A DNA stretch of 64,000 bases. Source: Alphaproteobacteria bacterium (GTDB lineage: Bacteria > Pseudomonadota > Alphaproteobacteria > JANQMY01). The stretch spans positions 62,001-126,000 of the forward strand of contig JANQPL010000018.1 of assembly GCA_028289425.1 (NCBI GenBank), in the 5' to 3' direction. Shown here one piece after another: positions 35,080-44,842 of the stretch; positions within the stretch are counted from its first letter, which is position 1, and each line of letters begins with the position of its first letter. The notes beneath the pieces are model-generated. The model saw nothing but the letters and a program-made list of their open reading frames with translations, made no database searches and was not told where the DNA came from. The position numbers were made by a program, and so were the translations under genes.

Positions 35080-36345
35080 ATGAGCAAAGTTAGTGGTGGC
35101 GATTCGAAGAACACGCTCTACTGTTCGTTTTGCGGTAAGAGTCAGCACGAAGTTCGCAAGCTCATCGCGGGGCCGACGGTTTTTATCTGCGACGAGTGTG
35201 TCGAACTCTGCATGGACATTATCCGTGAGGAAAATAAGAGCTCACTGGTAAAGTCCCGGGATGGGGTGCCGACGCCTCAGGAAATCTGCCGCGTTTTGGA
35301 TGACTATGTGATTGGCCAGGCGCAGGCAAAACGCGTTCTTTCCGTCGCCGTCCACAATCACTACAAGCGGTTGAATCACTCGGCGAAGAACAATGACGTC
35401 GAGCTCGCCAAATCCAACATTCTGCTCATTGGTCCGACGGGGTGCGGTAAGACCTTATTGGCGCAAACCCTTGCACGCATTTTGGACGTGCCCTTCACGA
35501 TGGCCGATGCGACGACGCTCACGGAAGCGGGCTATGTGGGCGAAGACGTCGAGAACATTATTCTCAAGCTGCTTCAGTCCGCCGATTACAATGTGGAGCG
35601 TGCCCAGCGCGGCATCGTTTATATTGACGAGGTCGATAAGATCAGCCGCAAATCCGACAATCCGTCCATCACACGAGATGTATCGGGTGAGGGTGTGCAG
35701 CAGGCCCTGTTGAAGATAATGGAAGGAACAGTTGCAAGTGTTCCGCCCCAAGGGGGTCGCAAGCATCCGCAACAGGAATTCCTGCAAGTCGACACGACGA
35801 ATATTTTGTTCATTTGCGGTGGCGCCTTTGCGGGGCTCGACAAGATTATTTCCGGCCGCGGACGTGGAACCTCGATCGGCTTCGGGGCCGATGTGAAGGG
35901 GCTGGACGAGCGTAATATGGGAGAGATCTTGAAGGATGTGGAGCCGGAGGATCTCTTGAAATTCGGCCTTATTCCCGAATTTGTCGGTCGTCTACCGGTA
36001 ATAGCGACCCTTGAAGACTTGAGCGAAGATGCTCTGGTGGAAATTCTCACGCGGCCCAAGAACGCGCTTGTTAAGCAGTATCAACGTCTCTTCGAAATGG
36101 AAGATACCAGCCTGACTTTCTCGGACGATGCCATGAACGCCGTTGCTCGCAAGGCAATTGCTAGAAAGACGGGTGCCCGCGGACTTCGTTCCATCATGGA
36201 GGGTATTCTTCTGGACACGATGTATGAACTGCCGGCGCTTGATGGCGTTGAAGAAGTCGTGATCAACGGTGAGGTGGTTGAAGGTCGTGCGCGTCCTCTC
36301 TACATCTATGCAGATCGTAGAGATGAGGTTGAAACCAGCGCTTAG
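35080..36345 (+). CDS. clpX: ATP-dependent Clp protease ATP-binding subunit ClpX
   Basis: AAA+ unfoldase that feeds tagged proteins to ClpP. At 421 aa from ATG 35080 (GGAG at 35071-35074) it has the zinc-binding domain (YCSFCGKSQ and CDECVELC), Walker A GPTGCGKT, Walker [11 protein letters not shown], the pore-loop region around [16 protein letters not shown] and sensor 2 in the [24 protein letters not shown] segment. The open frame extends upstream to 34993 without similarity. The 165-bp gap after clpP holds no other gene. Confidence 0.97.
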   Translation: MSKVSGGDSKNTLYCSFCGKSQHEVRKLIAGPTVFICDECVELCMDIIREENKSSLVKSRDGVPTPQEICRVLDDYVIGQAQAKRVLSVAVHNHYKRLNHSAKNNDVELAKSNILLIGPTGCGKTLLAQTLARILDVPFTMADATTLTEAGYVGEDVENIILKLLQSADYNVERAQRGIVYIDEVDKISRKSDNPSITRDVSGEGVQQALLKIMEGTVASVPPQGGRKHPQQEFLQVDTTNILFICGGAFAGLDKIISGRGRGTSIGFGADVKGLDERNMGEILKDVEPEDLLKFGLIPEFVGRLPVIATLEDLSEDALVEILTRPKNALVKQYQRLFEMEDTSLTFSDDAMNAVARKAIARKTGARGLRSIMEGILLDTMYELPALDGVEEVVINGEVVEGRARPLYIYADRRDEVETSA

Positions 36346-36375
36346 TGCTTTGATTTCGTTTTGATTTTGAGGATT

Positions 36376-36402
36376 TCGCGCCTGCGGAAAAAAAGGGCGC
36401 GA
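36376..36402 (+). terminator. Hairpin after clpX
   Basis: TCGCGCC (36376-36382) pairs with GGCGCGA (36396-36402) around a 13-nt A-rich loop. No T tract follows, so this may be an RNA-stabilising 3' hairpin and not a factor-independent terminator. Confidence 0.35.
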
Positions 36403-36408
36403 GGCCCC

Positions 36409-36438
36409 CTTGATCTATGTTGAATTGACCTCCAATTA
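36409..36438 (+). promoter_or_regulatory. Possible heat-shock (RpoH) promoter of lon
   Basis: CTTGAT (36409-36414), 17 bp, then CCAATTA (36432-36438) is a partial match to the alphaproteobacterial RpoH pattern (CTTG followed by a C-rich/AT -10 box). It lies about 100 bp upstream of lon, a known heat-shock gene in related bacteria. The -10 box is imperfect. Confidence 0.3.
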
Positions 36439-36546
36439 ACCCTTAACACGCACAAACCAAAATTAGCGCTTGATCGGCCGTTATCGGTTGTCAAACTTCT
36501 TTCGGCTAGAATCACCCTCATCGGCGCCAGACAGTAGGATTCCAAT

Positions 36547-38979
36547 ATGGACGAACGTGACGAAGACTTCAGCAAACGTGCCATCGATGAAAACGGCCGG
36601 GTCTATCCCGTGCTACCGCTTCGGGACATTGTGGTTTTCCCCCACATGATCGTTCCGCTTTTCGTCGGTCGCGACAAGTCGGTACGTGCGCTCGAAGACG
36701 TCATGTTGGATGATAAGAAAATTCTTCTTGTTGCTCAGAAAAATGCAGCAGAAGACGATCCGACAACAGACGATATATACCAAGTCGGAACCATCGCTTC
36801 GGTTCTTCAATTGTTGAAGCTGCCAGACCAAACCGTAAAGGTGTTGGTGGAAGGCGGCGCGCGCGCACAGATAACCTCGTTTACCGAGAACGAAGATTTC
36901 TTTGAAGCGCATGCAGAGGCGATTGTCGAAGATCAGGGCACAGAGAAAGAGCTGGAAGCGCTTAGCCGGTCCGTGATCTCTCAGTTTGAACAATACGTCA
37001 AACTTAACAAAAAGATCCCGCCGGAAGTATTGGTGTCCATCAATCAAATTGAAGATGCGTCAAAACTGGCCGACACGGTTGCGTCGCATCTCGCGATAAA
37101 GATTCCGGAAAAACAGGAGCTTCTGGAAATCTCCAGCGTGCCGTCGCGTTTGGAGAAAGTCTACTCGCTGATGGAAGGCGAGATCAGTGTCCTGCACGTT
37201 GAGAAGAAAATTCGAAGCCGCGTCAAACGGCAAATGGAGAAGACTCAACGTGAGTATTATTTGAATGAGCAGCTCAAGGCGATTCAAAAAGAACTTGGCG
37301 AGGGCGAGGACGGCCGCGACGAACTGGGCGAGTTGGAAGAACGGATCAACGAAACCAAGCTTTCCAAGGAGGCTAAAGAAAAAGCTCAGGCGGAGATGAA
37401 AAAGCTCCGCAATATGAGCCCCATGTCTGCGGAAGCAACGGTCGTTCGCAACTATCTCGACTGGTTGCTGTCGATCCCATGGGCCAAACGCGGTCGCATA
37501 AAGAAAGATCTGATCCGGGCCGAAGAGATTTTAAACGAAGATCATTATGGCCTGGAGAAAGTGAAAGAGCGGATACTTGAGTATCTGGCCGTGCAACAGC
37601 GCGCCAAAAAGCTCAAAGGGCCAATACTTTGCCTTGTCGGGCCTCCGGGCGTTGGTAAGACGTCACTCGGTAAGTCCATAGCACGATGCACGGGCCGGGA
37701 ATTCGTCCGTATGTCCCTGGGCGGCGTTCGCGATGAGGCCGAAATTCGCGGGCACCGGCGCACCTATATTGGCTCTATGCCGGGCAAGATCATCCAGTCG
37801 ATGAAGAAGGCGAAACATAGCAATCCGCTGTTTTTGCTTGATGAGATTGACAAGATGGGCGCCGATTTCCGCGGTGATCCGTCATCGGCTCTTCTCGAAG
37901 TGTTGGACCCGGAACAAAACGGGACGTTCAACGATCACTATCTAGAGGTCGACTACGATCTGTCCGATGTCATGTTCGTGACCACGGCAAACTCGCTGAA
38001 CATGCCGCAGCCCCTTATGGACCGCATGGAGATCATTCGCATTCCGGGGTACACGGAAGATGAGAAAGTCGAGATTGCCAAACGCCATTTGATTCCAAAG
38101 CAAGTGGAAGCCCACGGCGTTCGGAAAGGCGAGTGGTCGATTACGGATGATGCCTTGCGTGATCTCATTCGGTATTACACGCGCGAGGCGGGTGTCCGTA
38201 ATCTTGAAAGAGAAATCGCCAACCTGACGCGGAAGGCCATCAAAGAAATCCTCTCTACGAAAGCGGAGATTGTCGAGGTCACGCCCGAAAATCTCAACGA
38301 CTATGCCGGCGTACGCCGCTTCCGGTACGGTCAGGCGGATACCGAAGACCAAGTGGGCGTCGTTACCGGCCTGGCTTGGACCGAAGTGGGCGGCGACATT
38401 CTGGCGATCGAAGCCGTCAAACTTCCCGGCAAGGGCAAGATGACCACGACAGGTAAGCTTGGCGAGGTTATGAAGGAGTCGATCGACGCGGCGCGTTCTT
38501 ATGTGCGGTCGAAAAGTGTGGACTTCGGAATTGAGCCCCCGCGCTTCGATGTGGTCGATATCCACGTCCACGTGCCCGAGGGGGCGACGCCAAAAGACGG
38601 TCCGTCGGCGGGCGTCGCCATGGTGACCTCTATCGTGTCAGTGCTTACCGGGACGCCGGTTCGCCGTGAGGTGGCGATGACGGGCGAAGTGACCCTCCGT
38701 GGCCGCGTATTGCCGATTGGTGGGCTTAAGGAGAAGTTGTTGGCGGCGCTTCGTGGCGGTCTGAAAACGGTGCTGATCCCGGAAGAAAACGAAAAGGACC
38801 TCGCCGAGATTCCTGACAATGTTAAAGACGCCCTCACCATCATTCCTGTGGCGACAGTCGAGGAAGTGCTGAAAAACGCACTGGTTCGGCCTCTGGTCCC
38901 CATTGAATGGGATGAGTCTGTCGAACTCGGCGCCGTGAAGGGTGAAGGCGGCGACAAAAGCCAATCCCTAACTCACTAA
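36547..38979 (+). CDS. lon: ATP-dependent endopeptidase Lon
   Basis: Homohexameric AAA+ protease that degrades misfolded and regulatory proteins. At 810 aa it has the N-terminal substrate-binding domain (VYPVLPLRDIVVFPHMIVPLFVGR), a coiled coil at about 190-250 (EKTQREYYLNEQLKAIQKELGE), Walker A GPPGVGKTS, Walker B FLLDEIDKM and the Ser-Lys dyad protease domain with Ser in PKDGPSAGVAM and Lys in GGLKEKLLAALRGG. Start ATG 36547. It lies 201 bp after clpX and 230 bp before hupB, with a hairpin terminator downstream. Confidence 0.97.
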   Translation: MDERDEDFSKRAIDENGRVYPVLPLRDIVVFPHMIVPLFVGRDKSVRALEDVMLDDKKILLVAQKNAAEDDPTTDDIYQVGTIASVLQLLKLPDQTVKVLVEGGARAQITSFTENEDFFEAHAEAIVEDQGTEKELEALSRSVISQFEQYVKLNKKIPPEVLVSINQIEDASKLADTVASHLAIKIPEKQELLEISSVPSRLEKVYSLMEGEISVLHVEKKIRSRVKRQMEKTQREYYLNEQLKAIQKELGEGEDGRDELGELEERINETKLSKEAKEKAQAEMKKLRNMSPMSAEATVVRNYLDWLLSIPWAKRGRIKKDLIRAEEILNEDHYGLEKVKERILEYLAVQQRAKKLKGPILCLVGPPGVGKTSLGKSIARCTGREFVRMSLGGVRDEAEIRGHRRTYIGSMPGKIIQSMKKAKHSNPLFLLDEIDKMGADFRGDPSSALLEVLDPEQNGTFNDHYLEVDYDLSDVMFVTTANSLNMPQPLMDRMEIIRIPGYTEDEKVEIAKRHLIPKQVEAHGVRKGEWSITDDALRDLIRYYTREAGVRNLEREIANLTRKAIKEILSTKAEIVEVTPENLNDYAGVRRFRYGQADTEDQVGVVTGLAWTEVGGDILAIEAVKLPGKGKMTTTGKLGEVMKESIDAARSYVRSKSVDFGIEPPRFDVVDIHVHVPEGATPKDGPSAGVAMVTSIVSVLTGTPVRREVAMTGEVTLRGRVLPIGGLKEKLLAALRGGLKTVLIPEENEKDLAEIPDNVKDALTIIPVATVEEVLKNALVRPLVPIEWDESVELGAVKGEGGDKSQSLTH

Positions 38980-39003
38980 CGCCCTAAATTCAGCCATTTT
39001 TTC

Positions 39004-39056
39004 CCTGCCTGCACTCTTCCAAAGTGCGGGCAGGACGCATTTTCGCGGTTTTTTTG
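39004..39056 (+). terminator. Terminator after lon
   Basis: A 12-bp stem (CCTGCCTGCACT 39004-39015 with AGTGCGGGCAGG 39023-39034, one GU pair) has a 7-nt loop. A T-rich tract follows at 39039-39043 and again at 39049-39055. The T run is not immediately next to the stem. Confidence 0.6.
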
Positions 39057-39209
39057 ACTTTTCCCCCAGAATCAAGCCAAGAGTCCCGTGATGATTAGGC
39101 GCTTGACCTCTGAAAATTGACGGTTTTCTGCCGTTTTACTTTGCCGCAAGGTTGGGCAGGGGATAATATCGCCGGATAAATTGAGCGTCCTGATGAAAGG
39201 GAACTCCAC

Positions 39210-39482
39210 GTGAACAAAAATGATCTAATTGCAAAAGTTGCTGATGTAACTGACCTCGCCAAGGCGGAAGCCACCAAGGCCGTCGACAGCGTTTTTGACA
39301 TCATCACTGATACTCTGAAAAACGGAGACGAAGTTCGTCTGGTTGGTTTCGGGACGTTTTCGGTAACGCGCCGGCAAGCCAGCGAGGGACGAAATCCCCG
39401 GACGGGTGAGAAAATTCAGATCCCCGCTTCAAACCAGCCGAAGTTCAAGGCTGGCAAGCAGCTCAAAGATTCTGTGAACTAA
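39210..39482 (+). CDS. hupB: DNA-binding protein HU
   Basis: Small nucleoid protein that bends and compacts DNA. At 90 aa from GTG 39210 (AAAGGGA upstream) it has the HU signature GFGTFSVTRRQASEGRNPRTGEKI, with the conserved beta-arm RNPRTG and the proline used for DNA intercalation, and the usual C-terminal FKAGKQLKDSVN. HU is favoured over IHF by the arm sequence and by its place directly after lon, as in E. coli and other alphaproteobacteria. A GATAAT box about 45 bp upstream could be a -10 element, but the -35 is weak. Confidence 0.96.
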   Translation: MNKNDLIAKVADVTDLAKAEATKAVDSVFDIITDTLKNGDEVRLVGFGTFSVTRRQASEGRNPRTGEKIQIPASNQPKFKAGKQLKDSVN

Positions 39483-39492
39483 CAATCATGAC

Positions 39493-39514
39493 TGCGGCCC
39501 CAATAGGGGCCGCA
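39493..39514 (+). terminator. Strong hairpin after hupB
   Basis: A perfect 9-bp GC-rich stem (TGCGGCCCC 39493-39501, GGGGCCGCA 39506-39514) has a 4-nt AATA loop, 10 bp after the hupB stop. No T tract follows, so it may work as an RNA-stabilising 3' end or depend on other factors. Confidence 0.6.
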
Positions 39515-39607
39515 ATGACCCGCTGATCGTCCACGCGAACCCTGGAAAATCACCGAATTGTTCATGTGGACTTTTTCTCAGATGTGTGTTTTTTTGCCGC
39601 CCCCTGG

Positions 39608-39683
39608 GGGCGATTAGCTCAGCTGGAAGAGCATCTCGTTTACACCGAGAGGGTCGGCGGTTCGAGCCCGTCATCGCCCACCA
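39608..39683 (+). tRNA. tRNA-Val (anticodon UAC)
   Basis: Cloverleaf of 76 nt with encoded CCA. Acceptor GGGCGAT (39608-39614) pairs with ATCGCCC (39673-39679). Anticodon stem TCTCG/CGAGA (39634-39638, 39646-39650) holds TAC at 39641-39643. D arm GCTC-AGCTGGAA-GAGC and T arm GGCGG-TTCGAGC-CCGTC are present. Confidence 0.96.
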
Positions 39684-39920
39684 TCTGAAACCGATCCCGG
39701 TTGGTGGCAATTCGATTGCAATTCGTGGGACTCTTGTCACGGTCGGTTGTGTGGCGGACATAATCTTTCGACATGGACCTTGTTCAGTGAACAATGATCA
39801 TGTCTCAGGTAAGGTTTCAGCTACGGTTCGGCGCTATTCTTGACTCGTCGTGAGCGCTGTCATACATCACGCGCTTCGCTGTGTCGGTCGGACGCTCAGA
39901 CGGTGTTTGCTGGATCGCAC
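39684..39920. other. Spacer between tRNA-Val and tRNA-Asp
   Basis: A 237-bp stretch. I see no coding frame with recognisable similarity, no further tRNA and no clear promoter in it. Confidence 0.6.
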
Positions 39921-39997
<77 letters not shown>

Positions 39998-40164
39998 TTC
40001 ATCCCAAGTTTCTTTACGTATTAGCATCCATTTGGTCGTCAAATTCGATGACGCCCGCGTCACCGGGAACCATTGCATCCTGGGGGGGCGAAGATATACT
40101 GCGCCGCGAAAATCCGAATCGTCATGCGGGCAGCCTGACAGTGTTTCGAGGACAGAGGTTTGCC

Positions 40165-40530
40165 GTGGAAGAGCTCCTGCTAAGCTATTTACCTATCATC
40201 ATATTTCTGGGCTTGTCGCTGGCGCTGGGCCTCGTTCTACTTCTGGCGTCGTTCATTGTTGCAGTGCAAAGGCCAGACCCTGAAAAGAACTCCGCTTATG
40301 AGTGCGGCTTCAATGCTTTTGATGATGCGCGCATGCAGTTCGACGTTCGGTTCTATCTGGTGGCCATTCTCTTCATCATCTTCGATTTGGAAGTGGCGTT
40401 CTTATTCCCATGGTCTGTCGCGTTTAAAGAGGTCGGCCTGTTCGGTTTCTGGTCGATGATGGTCTTTCTCGCCGTGCTTACGATTGGGTTCATTTACGAG
40501 TGGAAGAAGGGAGCTCTCGAATGGGAGTAG
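40165..40530 (+). CDS. nuoA: NADH-quinone oxidoreductase subunit A
   Basis: Membrane subunit of complex I at the junction with the peripheral arm. At 121 aa from GTG 40165 (AGAGG at 40154-40158) it has three transmembrane helices and the signature loop [44 protein letters not shown], with the conserved Cys and acidic residues near the quinone site. The frame extends upstream to 40048 without similarity. First of the nuoA-N operon; overlaps nuoB by 10 bp. Confidence 0.96.
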   Translation: MEELLLSYLPIIIFLGLSLALGLVLLLASFIVAVQRPDPEKNSAYECGFNAFDDARMQFDVRFYLVAILFIIFDLEVAFLFPWSVAFKEVGLFGFWSMMVFLAVLTIGFIYEWKKGALEWE

Positions 40531-41075
40531 ACACGGTGCAGTCCGCTCCGCTCGCTGTCGGAACGACAACTTTGAGAACCGGCGATCCCGCCTTCGAACA
40601 GTTTTCCAATGAGCTTGGCGACAAAGGCTTTTTGGTTGCGCGTTTTGACGACCTCGTGAACTGGGCGCGCACGGGCTCGCTCATGTGGATGACGTTCGGG
40701 CTCGCGTGTTGCGGCGTCGAGATGATGCAAACCAACATGCCGCGCTATGACCTAGAACGATTTGGTGTCGCGCCGCGTGCATCACCTCGGCAGTCGGATG
40801 TGATGATTGTGGCGGGGACACTGACGAACAAGATGGCGCCGGCACTGCGTAAGCTTTACGACCAGATGCCAGAGCCGCGTTACGTGATTTCCATGGGCAG
40901 CTGCGCCAATGGTGGCGGTTACTATCACTATTCATATGCGGTTGTGCGCGGTTGCGATCGGATCGTACCCGTTGACGTTTATGTGCCTGGATGCCCACCC
41001 ACCGCAGAAGCATTGCTTTATGGGATTTTGCAGCTTCAGCGGAAGATCCGCCGGACAGGCACAATAGAAAGATAA
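40521..41075 (+). CDS. nuoB: NADH-quinone oxidoreductase subunit B
   Basis: Holds the terminal 4Fe-4S cluster N2 that reduces quinone. At 184 aa from ATG 40521 the ligands are Cys63 and Cys64 ([12 protein letters not shown]), Cys128 ([16 protein letters not shown]) and Cys158 ([13 protein letters not shown]). The start has GGGAG at a suitable distance and overlaps the nuoA end, as is typical. Confidence 0.97.
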   Translation: MGVDTVQSAPLAVGTTTLRTGDPAFEQFSNELGDKGFLVARFDDLVNWARTGSLMWMTFGLACCGVEMMQTNMPRYDLERFGVAPRASPRQSDVMIVAGTLTNKMAPALRKLYDQMPEPRYVISMGSCANGGGYYHYSYAVVRGCDRIVPVDVYVPGCPPTAEALLYGILQLQRKIRRTGTIER

Positions 41076-41116
41076 GGGCGGCCCTTCTCTTGGGTTTTGG
41101 CCTGTTGGCTTTGATT

Positions 41117-41746
41117 ATGGACGAAAACGGCCTCAAAGAACTCGGCGAGCACATTGCAGTCAATATGGAGCAAGCCGTCAAAAGCACTCACCTGGCGTTC
41201 GGTGAGCTGACGATCAATGCCAAATCGGATCAGATTGTGCCGTTGATGAAGTTTTTGCGGGACGACGGCATGTGCCGTTTTCTCGTGCTCATCGATATCT
41301 GCGGTGCCGATTTTCCGGAGCGGGCTGAGAGATTTAATGTCGTCTATCACCTTCTAAGCCTTCACCAAAACCAGCGCGTGCGCATTAAACTGCAGGTGGA
41401 CGAAGAGACACCGATACCAAGTTGTGCCGAAATCTTTCCGGCTGCGGATTGGTATGAACGGGAAGCGTACGACATGTACGGCATCTTCTTTTCGAACCAT
41501 CCAGATCTTCGGCGCTTGCTCACGGATTACGGTTTCGACGGATTTCCGTTGCGGAAGGATTTCCCCCTCACCGGTTTCGTTGAAGTCAGATATGACGAGG
41601 AGCAGAAACGGGTTGCCTATGAACCGGTGAAGCTCAATCAAGAGTTTAGACGATTTGACTTTATGAGTCCCTGGGAGGGAGCCGAATACATTCTGCCCGG
41701 TGACGAAAAGGCCACTGCCGATGACGCGGACGCGAAGGGAAATTAG
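41117..41746 (+). CDS. nuoC: NADH-quinone oxidoreductase subunit C
   Basis: Peripheral-arm subunit that packs against NuoD (30-kDa subunit family). At 209 aa from ATG 41117 it has the family signature [60 protein letters not shown] in parts (ERE, MYGI, HPDLRR, GFPLRKD). It is separate from nuoD, unlike the fused form of E. coli. The frame extends upstream over the nuoB end without similarity; no strong ribosome site is visible before ATG 41117. The short acidic C-terminal extension DDADAKGN is typical. Confidence 0.95.
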   Translation: MDENGLKELGEHIAVNMEQAVKSTHLAFGELTINAKSDQIVPLMKFLRDDGMCRFLVLIDICGADFPERAERFNVVYHLLSLHQNQRVRIKLQVDEETPIPSCAEIFPAADWYEREAYDMYGIFFSNHPDLRRLLTDYGFDGFPLRKDFPLTGFVEVRYDEEQKRVAYEPVKLNQEFRRFDFMSPWEGAEYILPGDEKATADDADAKGN

Positions 41747-41754
41747 GGCGTAAG

Positions 41755-42933
41755 ATGGCCGAAACAGAAATTCGCAATCTCAGTCTGAATTTTGGGCCTC
41801 AGCACCCGGCTGCCCACGGGGTGTTGCGTTTGGTGCTCGAGCTCGATGGAGAAATCGTCGAACGGGTAGATCCGCATATCGGCCTATTGCACCGGGGGAC
41901 CGAAAAGCTCATCGAGCACAAGACCTACCTGCAAGCCGTGCCGTATTTCGATCGGCTGGATTATGTCGCGCCGATGAATCAAGAACATGCGTTTGCTTTG
42001 GCGGTCGAAAAACTACTCGACATCGAAGTGCCGCGGCGGGGCCAGTTTATCCGTGTGCTGTATAGTGAGATTGGGCGGCTTCTGAACCACCTGCTAAACG
42101 TCACCACACAGGCGATGGACGTTGGCGCGTTGACGCCGCCGCTTTGGGGGTTTGAAGAGCGCGAAAAGCTCATGGTGTTTTACGAGCGTGCGTCGGGCTC
42201 ACGAATGCACGCAGCCTATGTTCGTCCCGGCGGGGTGCATCAGGATCTTCCGCCTAAACTGCTCGAAGATATCTACACGTTTTGCGAAGAGTTTCCCAAA
42301 GTTATCGACGATATCGATGCGCTGATTACGGAAAACAGAATCTTCAAACAACGCAACGTGGATATTGGCGTGATCTCTGCGGATGATGCATTCGCATGGG
42401 GATTCTCCGGCGTTATGGTGCGCGGCTCGGGCATCCCGTGGGATCTGCGCCGGAACCAGCCATATGAGTGCTATTCGGAGCTGGAATTTGAAGTGCCGAT
42501 CGGCAAAAACGGGGATTGCTACGATCGCTATCTGTGTCGCATGGAGGAGATGCGGCAGAGCATCCGCATTATGAAGCAGTGCATTGAAAAAATGCCTGAA
42601 GGTCCCGTGACGACGACGGACGGCAAGGTGTCACCGCCGCGCCGCGCTGAGATGAAGCAATCGATGGAAGCGCTCATTCATCACTTTAAGCTGTATACGG
42701 AAGGGTACAAGGTTCCCGAAGGCGAAGTGTATGCGGCTGTTGAGGCGCCCAAAGGCGAATTCGGCGTTTACTTGGTGTCCGATGGTTCGAACAAACCCTA
42801 TCGGTGCAAGATACGAGCACCGGGGTTCCCGCATCTTCAGGCCATGGATTACATGACCAAGGGACATATGCTGGCCGATGTATCCGCAATTCTTGGTTCG
42901 CTGGACGTCGTGTTCGGGGAGATTGATAGATGA
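41755..42933 (+). CDS. nuoD: NADH-quinone oxidoreductase subunit D
   Basis: Forms the quinone-binding cavity with NuoB. At 392 aa it has [23 protein letters not shown], the quinone-site His in [37 protein letters not shown] and the C-terminal end at [19 protein letters not shown]. It is 8 bp after nuoC and overlaps nuoE by 4 bp (ATGA). Confidence 0.97.
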   Translation: MAETEIRNLSLNFGPQHPAAHGVLRLVLELDGEIVERVDPHIGLLHRGTEKLIEHKTYLQAVPYFDRLDYVAPMNQEHAFALAVEKLLDIEVPRRGQFIRVLYSEIGRLLNHLLNVTTQAMDVGALTPPLWGFEEREKLMVFYERASGSRMHAAYVRPGGVHQDLPPKLLEDIYTFCEEFPKVIDDIDALITENRIFKQRNVDIGVISADDAFAWGFSGVMVRGSGIPWDLRRNQPYECYSELEFEVPIGKNGDCYDRYLCRMEEMRQSIRIMKQCIEKMPEGPVTTTDGKVSPPRRAEMKQSMEALIHHFKLYTEGYKVPEGEVYAAVEAPKGEFGVYLVSDGSNKPYRCKIRAPGFPHLQAMDYMTKGHMLADVSAILGSLDVVFGEIDR

Positions 42934-43556
42934 GTGCGCGTCGTCTTGCTAAGGAGCAACCAACCGAATTTTCATTTTCAGCGGAAAATCTGGAAATTGC
43001 AAAGCAGCAGATTGCCAAGTATCCGGAAGGACGTCAGGCAAGCGCCGTCATCCCGCTTCTCTGGATTGCGCAGCGACAAGGAGACGGATGGCTTAGCGAG
43101 CCTGCAATGCGTTGTGTCGCCGATATGCTGGGGATGGCGTATATCCGGGTCTACGAGATCGCGACGTTTTATACCATGTTCAATCTGTCGCCCGTGGGTA
43201 AGCACTTAGTCCAAGTTTGCACCACAACGCCGTGTTGGCTGCGCGGATCGGACGATGTGGTCAATGCTTGTAAAAAACACATCCACGAAAAACCGCACAC
43301 TGTATCCGAAGACGGAACATTCTCGTGGATGGAAGTGGAATGTCTCGGAGCGTGTGTGAATGCGCCAATGGTGCAAGTCGGTGATGATTTCTTTGAGGAC
43401 TTGGATGGCCCCAAGATGGAAGCCTTGCTAAGTGATCTGCGTGCTGGAAAAAACCCGGAGCCGGGTCCGCAAAATGAACGGCACTCGTCCGAACCGATGG
43501 GCGGCGCGACCACCTTGTTGGACAAAGAAATCTATGCAGCGCAGGGGGAGAACTGA
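42930..43556 (+). CDS. nuoE: NADH-quinone oxidoreductase subunit E
   Basis: Carries the 2Fe-2S cluster N1a next to FMN. At 208 aa the ligands are in [11 protein letters not shown] and [12 protein letters not shown]. The N-terminal helical part ([39 protein letters not shown]) is typical. The C-terminal 35-residue extension rich in Pro, Gly and Glu is common in alphaproteobacteria and probably disordered. The stop overlaps the nuoF start by one base (TGATG). Confidence 0.97.
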   Translation: MSARRLAKEQPTEFSFSAENLEIAKQQIAKYPEGRQASAVIPLLWIAQRQGDGWLSEPAMRCVADMLGMAYIRVYEIATFYTMFNLSPVGKHLVQVCTTTPCWLRGSDDVVNACKKHIHEKPHTVSEDGTFSWMEVECLGACVNAPMVQVGDDFFEDLDGPKMEALLSDLRAGKNPEPGPQNERHSSEPMGGATTLLDKEIYAAQGEN

Positions 43557-44836
43557 TGCTGCAAGATAAAGACCGCATTTTTACGAACCTGTACGGCTTA
43601 CATGATTGGCGTTTGCCGGCAGCGCGCAGCCGCGGCGCTTGGGACGGCACCGCGAAATTGCTTGAACGCGGCCATGACGAAATCGCAGAGGTCATCAAAG
43701 AGTCCGGGCTGAGGGGGCGGGGCGGCGCCGGGTTCCCGACGGGCCTTAAATGGACATTCATGCCCAAAGAGGTTGGAGAGCGCCCCCACTATCTGGTGGT
43801 CAATGCGGATGAGTCCGAGCCCGGAACGTGTAAGGACCGGGACATCATGCGTCACGACCCTCACATCCTTATCGAGGGTTGCTTGGTTGCCAGCTTCGCC
43901 ATGCGCGCCCACACTTGCTACATCTATTTGCGTGGTGAGTTCATTCGGGAACGCGAACGCCTTCAGGCCGCCGTTGACGAGGCCTATGAAGCGGGCCTTA
44001 TCGGCAAAAACGCCGCCGGGTCGGGATGGGACTTCGATCTCTACTTGCACCATGGGGCAGGGGCCTACATTTGCGGCGAGGAAACGGCGCTATTGGAAAG
44101 CCTTGAGGGGAAAAAGGGGCAGCCTCGCCTAAAGCCGCCATTTCCCGCCAATGTGGGCCTGTATGGCTGTCCGACGACGGTCAACAATGTGGAATCCATA
44201 GCGGTCACGCCCACGATACTTAGGCGCGGCGCAGATTGGTTTGCCGGCCTCGGCCGTCCGAACAATACGGGCACGAAAGTGTTTTGTATTTCCGGTCATG
44301 TGAACAATCCGTGCAATGTCGAAGAAGAAATGGGTATTCCGCTTAAGGAGCTTATAGAGAAACACGCGGGCGGTGTGCGCGGCGGATGGGATAATCTGAA
44401 AGCGGTTATCCCGGGCGGATCATCCGTACCCATGATCCCCAAAGAGATTTGCGATACCGTTTTGATGGATTTCGATTCATTGCGCGACGTCCAAAGTGGT
44501 CTGGGTACCGCTGCAGTTATTGTGATGGACAAATCTACGGATCTGATTAAGGCAATTGCCCGACTCGCCTATTTCTATAAGCATGAAAGTTGCGGTCAGT
44601 GTACGCCGTGTCGGGAAGGAACCGGCTGGATGTGGCGTGTGCTGGAACGTATGGTGCGCGGCGAAGCGCAGGTCGAAGAAATCGATATGTTGTATGAAGT
44701 GACAAAGCAGGTCGAAGGACACACGATCTGTGCCCTGGGTGACGCGGCTGCGTGGCCGATCCAAGGTCTCATCCGGCACTTCCGGCACGAGATTGAAGAA
44801 CGGATCGGGGCTGTCCCCGCGGTAGCGGCGGAGTAG
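43556..44836 (+). CDS. nuoF: NADH-quinone oxidoreductase subunit F
   Basis: Binds NADH and FMN and holds 4Fe-4S cluster N3. At 426 aa it has the FMN/NADH site [48 protein letters not shown] and the cluster ligands in [13 protein letters not shown] with the fourth Cys in [13 protein letters not shown]. 6 bp before nuoG. Confidence 0.98.
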   Translation: MLQDKDRIFTNLYGLHDWRLPAARSRGAWDGTAKLLERGHDEIAEVIKESGLRGRGGAGFPTGLKWTFMPKEVGERPHYLVVNADESEPGTCKDRDIMRHDPHILIEGCLVASFAMRAHTCYIYLRGEFIRERERLQAAVDEAYEAGLIGKNAAGSGWDFDLYLHHGAGAYICGEETALLESLEGKKGQPRLKPPFPANVGLYGCPTTVNNVESIAVTPTILRRGADWFAGLGRPNNTGTKVFCISGHVNNPCNVEEEMGIPLKELIEKHAGGVRGGWDNLKAVIPGGSSVPMIPKEICDTVLMDFDSLRDVQSGLGTAAVIVMDKSTDLIKAIARLAYFYKHESCGQCTPCREGTGWMWRVLERMVRGEAQVEEIDMLYEVTKQVEGHTICALGDAAAWPIQGLIRHFRHEIEERIGAVPAVAAE

Positions 44837-44842
44837 AGCGCG

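Noticed and set aside
36376-36402. Strong factor-independent terminator after clpX
   Set aside because: The stem is good but no T tract follows; kept only as a low-confidence hairpin.
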